DNA of 46,666 nucleotides from Streptomyces toxytricini (GTDB taxonomy: Bacteria; Actinomycetota; Actinomycetes; Streptomycetales; Streptomycetaceae). Of the stretch, positions 37,833-43,548 are shown piece by piece. Below the pieces are notes generated by a model. That model searched no databases, had not been told where the DNA came from, and worked only from the letters and a program-made list of their open reading frames with translations. The position numbers were made by a program, and so were the translations under genes. Location: contig NZ_BMTY01000035.1 of the NCBI RefSeq assembly GCF_014649915.1, forward strand, positions 1 to 46,666, written 5' to 3'. Position 1 is the first letter of the stretch; each line of letters starts with the position of its first letter.

Positions 37833-38734
37833 TTGCGCACCGCCACTTCGGCCGCCCTGGCCACCAGGGAGTCCTCCCGCTGCGCCGTCGCCTCCGGCTT
37901 GGTGCTGAGGACGGCGATCACCACCGGCGGCCGGCCGGGCGGCCAGGCGATGCCGACGTTGTTGTTGACGGCGTACGAGCCCGCTCCGGTCTTGTCCGCG
38001 ACGGCCCAGTCCGCGGGCAGGCCGGCCCGGAGCCGGTCCTTGCTGGTGGTGTTCCCGAGCAGCCAGCCGGTCAGCAGCTCCCGGTGCCGCGGCCGGAGGG
38101 CGTCGCCGAGCACCAGGCGGGCGTACGTCCGCGCGATCGCGCGGGGGCTGGTGGTGTCGGTGGACACCCAGGGCTCTGCGGAGTTCAGCTCCGGCTCCCA
38201 CCGGTCCAGCCGCGTCACCGGGTCGCCCAGGGACCGGCAGAAGGAGGTGATCGCGGAGGGCCCGCCCAGCTCCTCCAGCAGCAGGTTCCCGGCCGTGTTG
38301 TCGCTCTGCGCGATGGCGGCGGAGCACAGCTCGGCCACCGTCAGCCCCGCGGCGATGTTCTTCTCCTGCCGCGTGATCTCGCCGCCGCCCGCCCGGTCGA
38401 CGTCCGCCTGCGTGTAGTGGATCCGCTTGGCCAGGTACTCCCCTCCCCGGTCGAACCGCTGCATCACCGCGGCCGCCGCGAGCGTCTTGAACAGCGAACA
38501 CTGCGGGAACAGCGCGTCGGCGCCGTGCGCCACCGTCCGCCCCGTGGCGGTGTCCCAGGCGTACACGCCCAGGCGCGCCCCGTACTCGCGCTCCAGCGCG
38601 CGCAGCGCCGGAACGGCCGCCCCCGCGCCTGCGCCGTCTCGCGCCCCTGCCGCGTGCGCCGTGCCCGTCGGCAAGGCGGCGGCCAGCGCCGCCCCCGCCC
38701 CGATGGCCAGGGCCGTACGGCGATTCGTGGTCAT
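37823..38734 (-). CDS. Class A beta-lactamase
   Basis: A 303-residue class A serine beta-lactamase. The Tat-type signal peptide has NRRTALAIGAGAALAAALP and ends at AHA near residue 28. Catalytic elements are all present: Ser80-X-X-Lys83 in CSLFKTLAA, SDN at 144-146, Glu180 in RWEPELN (the omega-loop general base) and KTG at 248-250. It hydrolyses penicillins and perhaps cephalosporins outside the cell. The ATG at 38734 has AGGGAGG upstream. The intergenic region to the P450 holds a possible ECF-type promoter on this strand. Confidence 0.93.
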   Translation of the reverse strand: MTTNRRTALAIGAGAALAAALPTGTAHAAGARDGAGAGAAVPALRALEREYGARLGVYAWDTATGRTVAHGADALFPQCSLFKTLAAAAVMQRFDRGGEYLAKRIHYTQADVDRAGGGEITRQEKNIAAGLTVAELCSAAIAQSDNTAGNLLLEELGGPSAITSFCRSLGDPVTRLDRWEPELNSAEPWVSTDTTSPRAIARTYARLVLGDALRPRHRELLTGWLLGNTTSKDRLRAGLPADWAVADKTGAGSYAVNNNVGIAWPPGRPPVVIAVLSTKPEATAQREDSLVARAAEVAVRKAA

Positions 38735-38776
38735 GTGGACCTCCCTGTCGCTTCACCTGCGCTCTCGTAGGGGGAA

Positions 38777-38802
38777 GACACCGACAAGATCAATTCGGTT
38801 CC
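38777..38802 (-). promoter_or_regulatory. ECF-type promoter candidate for beta-lactamase
   Basis: On the minus strand GGAAC (38802-38798) is followed after 18 bases by GTC (38779-38777). Streptomyces SigE promoters read about GGAAC-N16/17-GTC, so the spacing is slightly long. It is about 40 bases from the start codon. The -35 overlaps the inverted repeat CGGTT-CC-AACCG at 38796-38807. Confidence 0.3.
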
Positions 38803-38905
38803 AACCGGCAGGCATCCGGAAATGGCCGGAAGGCGGCGTCCCAGCAGAATGGTGCACAGGACATGATTCGTGCGACGCGAGGACGACGACCGCCCGGGAG
38901 GCATC

Positions 38906-40150
38906 GTGAGTGACCGGCCCGTCCTGCTGCCCTACGCCGACCCCGCCTTCGTGGCGAACCCGTTCCCGCTCTACCGGCAGCTGCGCGAGGAGGGCCCGGT
39001 CCGCCGCGCCGTCATCGCCGGCGGCCTCGAAGCCTGGCTCGTCACCCGTTACGAGGACGGACTGGCGGCCCTGTCCGACTCCCGCCTCAGCAGCGACGTC
39101 CGCGACGCCGCCGACGCCCGCCTCCAGCAGCAGCTGCCCGCCACCGAACGCGAGTCGCTGCTCGGCACCATGCTCCGCAGCGACCCGCCCGACCACACCC
39201 GGCTGCGCCGCCTGGTCTCCAAGGCGTTCACCGCCCGCCGCGTCGCCGGCATGCGGCCGCGCATCCAGGCGATCACCGACGACCTGCTCGACGCCGTCGT
39301 CCCGGCCGGCCGCGCCGACCTCGTCGCCGACTTCGCGCTGCCGCTGCCCGTCACGGTGATCAGCGAGCTGCTCGGCGTACCGGTGGACGACCGCCACGAC
39401 TTCCAGCACTGGACCGACCGCATGATCATGCGGGGTGCGGAGCCCCCGGACCCGGCCGCCGTCGAGGAGGCCTGGCGGCACATGCACGGCTACGTCACCG
39501 GCCTCGTCCAGGCCAAGCGGGCACACCCCGTCGACGACCTGCTGAGCGCCCTCGTCACCGCCCGGGACGAGGACCGGCAGCTGACGGAGCCCGAGCTCAC
39601 CGCCATGGTGTTCCTGCTGCTCGCCGCCGGCTACATCACGACCGTCAACCTGATCGCCGGCGGCATCGCCACCCTGCTCGACCACCCCGACCAGCTGGAC
39701 CTGCTCCGCGCCGACCCAGGGCTGCTGCCGGGCGCCGTCGAGGAGTTCCTCCGCTACGACGGCCCGGTCAGCCCCGGCATCGCCCGCTTCGCCCGAGAGG
39801 ACGTCGAGATCGCGGGCGTGGCGATCCCCCGCGGCGCGACCGTGCTGATCGCCTCGGCCATCGCCGACCGCGACCCGGCCCGGTTCCCCGACCCCGAGCG
39901 CCTCGACATCACCCGGAAGGACAACGCCCACCTGGCCTTCGGGCACGGCATCCACTACTGCCTGGGCGCACCGCTCGCCCGGCTGGAGGGCCAGATCGCC
40001 ATCGGCACGGCCCTGCGCCGGCTCCCCGGCCTCGCCCTCGCCGTCCCCCGCGCCGAACTCCGCTGGCGTCCCGGCGGGCTGCGCGGCCCCCAGGCCCTTC
40101 CCGTCACCTTCACCCCGGGGGAGAAGGCCGACCCCGCGCCCCTCGGCTGA
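38906..40150 (+). CDS. Cytochrome P450
   Basis: A 414-residue bacterial class I P450. The I-helix oxygen-binding segment is LLLAAGYITTVNLIAGG, the K-helix ExxR is EEFLRY, and the heme loop is AFGHGIHYCLGAPLARLEG with Cys352 as thiolate ligand. GTMLRSDPPDHTRLRRLVSKAFT is the C-helix region typical of CYP105/107-type enzymes. It needs a ferredoxin and reductase, and none is encoded nearby. The GTG at 38906 has GGGAGG 5 bases upstream. The substrate is unknown; the nearby O-methyltransferase could share a pathway. Confidence 0.93.
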   Translation: MSDRPVLLPYADPAFVANPFPLYRQLREEGPVRRAVIAGGLEAWLVTRYEDGLAALSDSRLSSDVRDAADARLQQQLPATERESLLGTMLRSDPPDHTRLRRLVSKAFTARRVAGMRPRIQAITDDLLDAVVPAGRADLVADFALPLPVTVISELLGVPVDDRHDFQHWTDRMIMRGAEPPDPAAVEEAWRHMHGYVTGLVQAKRAHPVDDLLSALVTARDEDRQLTEPELTAMVFLLLAAGYITTVNLIAGGIATLLDHPDQLDLLRADPGLLPGAVEEFLRYDGPVSPGIARFAREDVEIAGVAIPRGATVLIASAIADRDPARFPDPERLDITRKDNAHLAFGHGIHYCLGAPLARLEGQIAIGTALRRLPGLALAVPRAELRWRPGGLRGPQALPVTFTPGEKADPAPLG

Positions 40151-40243
40151 ACCGGCCCGGCCGTCCGGGTGGTCCGCGGGCCGCATCCGACGCCTCCCCG
40201 CCCCGCGCGGGCAGCGTGGTGGGAAACGGAGGAGAGGGACGCG

Positions 40244-40576
40244 ATGCCGCTCTACCTGTCGAGGTTCAGCTACACACCGCAGACGTGGGCGAGGCTGACG
40301 GAGCACCCCGAGGACCGCGCGCAGGCCGCCCGCACGTACATCGAGTCCGTCGGCGGGAAGCTCCACGGCTTCTGGTACGCCTTCGGCACGCACGACGGCT
40401 ACAACCTGTGGGAGGCCCCGGACAACGTGTCCATGGCCGCGGTCGCGCTGGCGATCAGCGGGGGAGGGGCGCTCGGCTCGTTCGAGACGACCGTCCTGCT
40501 GACCGTCGACGAAACACTGGACGCCCTGCGCAGGGCCGGGCAGATCGGCTACCGGGCCCCCGGCGCCGAGGGCTGA
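40244..40576 (+). CDS. GYD domain protein
   Basis: A 110-residue ferredoxin-fold protein. PLYLSRFSYTPQTWARLTEH, ARTYIESVGGKLHGFWYAFG, the namesake segment THDGYNLWEAPDN (GYD/GYN) and SFETTVLLTVDETLDALRRA define the family. GYD proteins are small, probably dimeric, and of unknown function. The ATG at 40244 follows GGAGGAGAGGG. It lies 93 bp after the P450 gene. Confidence 0.88.
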   Translation: MPLYLSRFSYTPQTWARLTEHPEDRAQAARTYIESVGGKLHGFWYAFGTHDGYNLWEAPDNVSMAAVALAISGGGALGSFETTVLLTVDETLDALRRAGQIGYRAPGAEG

Positions 40577-40686
40577 GCTGCGGCGGCCCGGCGCCCCCGC
40601 CGCGGGTCCGCCCGCCGTGCATCCGCCGGCCGGCCGTAAGCCGAAGGGAAGGATGTACCGGGCCGCCGAACGGACAGGAGCCGGGC

Positions 40687-41184
40687 ATGGACACCGCCGG
40701 AGCACGCGCCGCAGCCAGGCGCCCCCTGCCGCTGCTGCTCGCCCTGCTCGCCGCGGCCTACGGCGTCGCCGCCCTCGGCGCCCTGGCCGGCAGCGGCTCA
40801 CGCGAGGTCTACGCCTCGCTCCGGCTGCCCGCCTGGGCGCCGCCCGGCTGGCTGTTCGGACCCGTGTGGACCGTCCTCTACGCCACCATCGCCGTCGCTG
40901 CCTGGCTCGTCGTCCGCCGGGGCCACCCCGAGCTGCGGCGCCCGGCGCTCCTGTGGTGGTCCGCCCAGCTGCTGCTGAACCTCGCCTGGACGCCCCTGTT
41001 CTTCGCCGCAGGCCGCTACGGACTCGCGCTCGCCGAGATCTGCCTGCTCCTGGCGGCGGTGGCCGCGACGATCGCAGTGTTCGCAAAGGCCTACCGGCCG
41101 GCCGCGCTGCTCCTCGTCCCGTACGCGCTGTGGGTGGCCTATGCGACCGCCCTCAACGCCTCCATCTGGCTCCTCAACCGCTGA
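40687..41184 (+). CDS. TspO/MBR family membrane protein
   Basis: A 165-residue protein with five membrane helices in the TspO arrangement. LRLPAWAPPGWLFGPVWTVL is the signature loop and second helix (the usual PxWaPPgwvFgpvWt). WWSAQLLLNLAWTPLFF and LLLVPYALWVAYATALNASI are the W/N-rich helices that line the tetrapyrrole pocket. TspO proteins bind porphyrins and sterols, and take part in oxidative or osmotic stress responses. The gene overlaps the convergent RhoGDI-like gene by 11 bp. Confidence 0.92.
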   Translation: MDTAGARAAARRPLPLLLALLAAAYGVAALGALAGSGSREVYASLRLPAWAPPGWLFGPVWTVLYATIAVAAWLVVRRGHPELRRPALLWWSAQLLLNLAWTPLFFAAGRYGLALAEICLLLAAVAATIAVFAKAYRPAALLLVPYALWVAYATALNASIWLLNR

Positions 41185-41653
41185 CCGCCCCGCCGGGCAG
41201 CCGCGCGCCGCCGTCCGCCGAGCCGGGCAGCAGCACCGCGGCGGAGTGCGGGGAGACGCGGTAGCGCCGGTACGCGCTGGCCAGCAGCCGGCCGCGGCGG
41301 TCGGTGAAGGTGCCGCGAACCTCGTACGCGCCGCAGGACGCATGGCCCGACGGCAGCCGCTCCGGGCGCAGGCGGATCTCGTAAGGGCCGCCCGCCCGGA
41401 AGCTCCCGAGGTGCGTCTCGCAGGGGAGGCCGGGTACGCCCTCCCGGCTGCGGACCTCGGTGTACGTGAGCCCGTCGACGTCCCGGCCCAGGCGGAAGAC
41501 CAGCGACAGCGTGACGACACCGCCCTCGGGCAGGTCGAGGGGCTCGAGGGTGTCGGAGTGCTGCGCAACACGGATTCGGACGGACGCGCCCTCCTCCTGG
41601 AGGAGCACCATGTCCACGAGTTCGAAGTCGGCGGCGCCGGGTCGGCCGTTCAT
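41174..41653 (-). CDS. RhoGDI-like protein
   Basis: A 159-residue protein, one immunoglobulin-like beta-sandwich domain. Its residues from about 40 to 135 can be aligned without large gaps to the C-terminal domain of human RhoGDI: PEGGVVTLSLVFRLGRDVDG with KEGVEYRIKISFRVNREIVSG; LTYTEVRSREGVPG with MKYIQHTYRKGVKI; HLGSF with MVGSY; YEIRLRPERLPSGHASCGAY with YEFLTPVEEAPKGMLARGSY; GTFTD with SRFTD. In eukaryotes this domain holds the prenyl tail of Rho GTPases; the N-terminal GTPase-binding arm is absent here. The bacterial ligand is unknown. The ATG at 41653 follows GGCAGGTG; the hemerythrin gene ends 77 bp upstream. Confidence 0.75.
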   Translation of the reverse strand: MNGRPGAADFELVDMVLLQEEGASVRIRVAQHSDTLEPLDLPEGGVVTLSLVFRLGRDVDGLTYTEVRSREGVPGLPCETHLGSFRAGGPYEIRLRPERLPSGHASCGAYEVRGTFTDRRGRLLASAYRRYRVSPHSAAVLLPGSADGGARLPGGAVSG

Positions 41654-41730
41654 GGCCGGCACCTGCCCGGCGGCCGGTGCCGGAAACCCCGGACCGCCCG
41701 CCGGGCGGACCCCCGTGCCGCCCCGGCCGC

Positions 41731-42294
41731 TCAGGTGTCCTTGCCCCGGCCGCTCATCATGTCGCGGAGCCGGTCCACGAGGCCCACGCCCGGGGCGAGC
41801 AGCTTGTTCGCCGGCGGCTGGTCCGGGGCCGCCGGGTGCGGCCGGGTCGGCGCCGTCTTCTTCGCCTGGCGGACCTTGTCGCCCAGTTCGTGGAGCGTCT
41901 CCGCCGAGCAGGCGGCGCGCAGCCGGGGGAAGAGGTTCGCCTCCTCGTCCGCGACGTGCTCGCGGATCTCCGCCATCAGCTGCCGCACCAGCCCGTCGAA
42001 CCGCGGGTCGTCGGCGTCGCAGCCCTCCAGCTCCTTCATGGTCCGCTCGGCGGCAGCGTGCTCCTCCAGCTCCTTGTCGGCGAGTGCGCCGCCGGACGGG
42101 ACGTGCTCGCGGACCGCCGGGTACAGGTAGGCCTCCTCCGCCACCGAGTGGCGCACCAGCTCGATCGTGACCCGGTCGACCAGGTCCTTGCGCCGGGGGT
42201 GCCCCGACGGCAGCTCCTCGATGTTGGTGAAGAGCTCGGCCACCTCCTCGTGGTCGGTGGTCAGCTCGGCGATCACGTCCCCGCCGTGTCCCAT
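41731..42294 (-). CDS. Hemerythrin HHE-domain protein
   Basis: A 187-residue protein whose first 145 residues are a hemerythrin-like four-helix bundle. Ligand-type residues lie in TTDHEEVAELF, HSVAEEAYLYPAVREH, EEHAAAERTMKEL and REHVADEEANLFPRL. The tail (TRPHPAAPDQPP, then PGVGLVDRLRDMMSGRG) is variable. Likely a cytoplasmic di-iron sensor for oxygen, NO or peroxide. It differs from the 158-residue paralogue at 19472 in length and tail. GGAGGAGGAG lies just before the ATG. The RhoGDI-like gene is downstream on the same strand, so they may form an operon. Confidence 0.9.
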   Translation of the reverse strand: MGHGGDVIAELTTDHEEVAELFTNIEELPSGHPRRKDLVDRVTIELVRHSVAEEAYLYPAVREHVPSGGALADKELEEHAAAERTMKELEGCDADDPRFDGLVRQLMAEIREHVADEEANLFPRLRAACSAETLHELGDKVRQAKKTAPTRPHPAAPDQPPANKLLAPGVGLVDRLRDMMSGRGKDT

Positions 42295-42513
42295 GTGGCT
42301 CCTCCTCCGTACGGGCGGCCGAGCCGGTCGCGGCCGCGGCCACCAGTGAAAGCCGCCCCGGGACGCCCGGACGCCATTGCGCCGGGCGGGCGTGTGTCGC
42401 GCCGCCGTGTGACCGACGCCACCCTCCGACCAGTGATTTCTCCCATTCCGGTCCGGTTGTCCGGGCCGCTATGGTCGTCGTTCCCCCCTCCTCCGGCACC
42501 CGGATGGCCCCCT

Positions 42514-43095
42514 GTGTCCACGACGTCCAGCCTCGCCCCGGTGATCACCGCCACCGCGCAGTGGCTCACCCGCGCCTATCCCGCTTCGGGCGGCGCCCTC
42601 CAGCTCGCCCTCGCCGAGGCGCAGGCCCTCCAGGCCGCGACCGTCGCCGCGTGGCTGCGCTACCCGACCCGGATGGACGCGGAGCTGGCGGCCCTCACCG
42701 GGGCCCGCGGGTCCGGCTCCCTGGACTGGGCGGCCGGCGCGGACGACGGCCTGCCGCTCCCGGGCCCCTACGACGGCGCGCACGACGCCGACCCGGTCGC
42801 CCCCGCCCCCGTCGAGGACGCGGAGGCGTGGCGCAGCTGGGTCGACGAGGCGGTCGCCAGCTGGGCGGCCTGCCTCCTGGCCCGCCCCGACCTGGCGTCG
42901 GCCGCGGTGGACGCCCTCGCCGGCACCGAGCACGCCGGGGCGGTACCCGTCGGCTTCCGCCGGCTGACCAGCCCCACGGAGGGCGACGTCGCCGCCGCCG
43001 CACTCCTGCGCCACCCCGACCTCCTGGAACCGGTCGCCCGGCTGTACCGGGACGGGCTGCTGGAACGCCTCGGCCGCCGCCCCGCCGAAGCCTGA
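42514..43095 (+). CDS. Protein of unknown function upstream of the trypsin-STAND genes
   Basis: A 193-residue protein from the GTG at 42514, mostly alpha-helical by composition, with no signal peptide or membrane segment. Recognisable blocks are VITATAQWLTRAYPASGGAL, AQALQAATVAAWLRYPTRMD, a Pro/Gly/Asp-rich middle, and EAWRSWVDEAVASWAACLLA. I do not recognise a family. There is no strong ribosome binding site before the GTG, and no better in-frame start. It precedes the trypco2 gene by 141 bp on the same strand, which suggests but does not prove that it belongs to the same system. Confidence 0.65.
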   Translation: MSTTSSLAPVITATAQWLTRAYPASGGALQLALAEAQALQAATVAAWLRYPTRMDAELAALTGARGSGSLDWAAGADDGLPLPGPYDGAHDADPVAPAPVEDAEAWRSWVDEAVASWAACLLARPDLASAAVDALAGTEHAGAVPVGFRRLTSPTEGDVAAAALLRHPDLLEPVARLYRDGLLERLGRRPAEA

Positions 43096-43236
43096 CCACG
43101 GCCACGCCGGCCTTCCCTCCCCGCTCTCCGCGCCGCCCCTCCACGACTCCGGCCCGCGCGTGCCGATCATGAGCGATGATGTTGCCTGCACAGACAGGAA
43201 GTTGACGGAGCAGCAGCAGTTGGGGGGCCACCAGCA

Positions 43237-43548
43237 GTGGACGACGCAGTCGAATTGGCGGACATGATCGCGCAGTTGCGCGCGGAGCTGAGTCGTGCCA
43301 TGACGGCCGGAGACGACTCCGACCTGCGGTTCCGCGCCGAACAAGTGGAGTTGGAACTGACCGTCGGCATAGAGCGCACCAACGAGCCGGGCGTCAAGGT
43401 CCGCTTCTGGGTGTTCGACGCCGGCGTGGCCGCCAAGCGGTCGTCGACCGTCACCCAGCGCCTCACGCTGACGCTCCAGCCGGTGCACACCGACCTGCCG
43501 GACGAGCCGGCGCTGATCTCCGGCGCCGAACTGACCGGTGAGGACTGA
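43237..43548 (+). CDS. Trypco2 (trypsin-co-occurring domain 2) protein
   Basis: A 103-residue protein. VELADMIAQLRAELSRAMTA, then LRFRAEQVELELTVGIER, VKVRFWVFDAG and TQRLTLTLQPV match the trypco2 pattern: one helix then a small beta-domain. Trypco2 proteins are found next to trypsin-like peptidases fused to STAND NTPases in Actinobacteria and are thought to be substrates, sensors or regulators of the peptidase. The GTG at 43237 follows a run of six G about 10 bases upstream. The gene overlaps the start of the peptidase gene by 11 bp if the GTG at 43538 is used. Confidence 0.87.
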   Translation: MDDAVELADMIAQLRAELSRAMTAGDDSDLRFRAEQVELELTVGIERTNEPGVKVRFWVFDAGVAAKRSSTVTQRLTLTLQPVHTDLPDEPALISGAELTGED

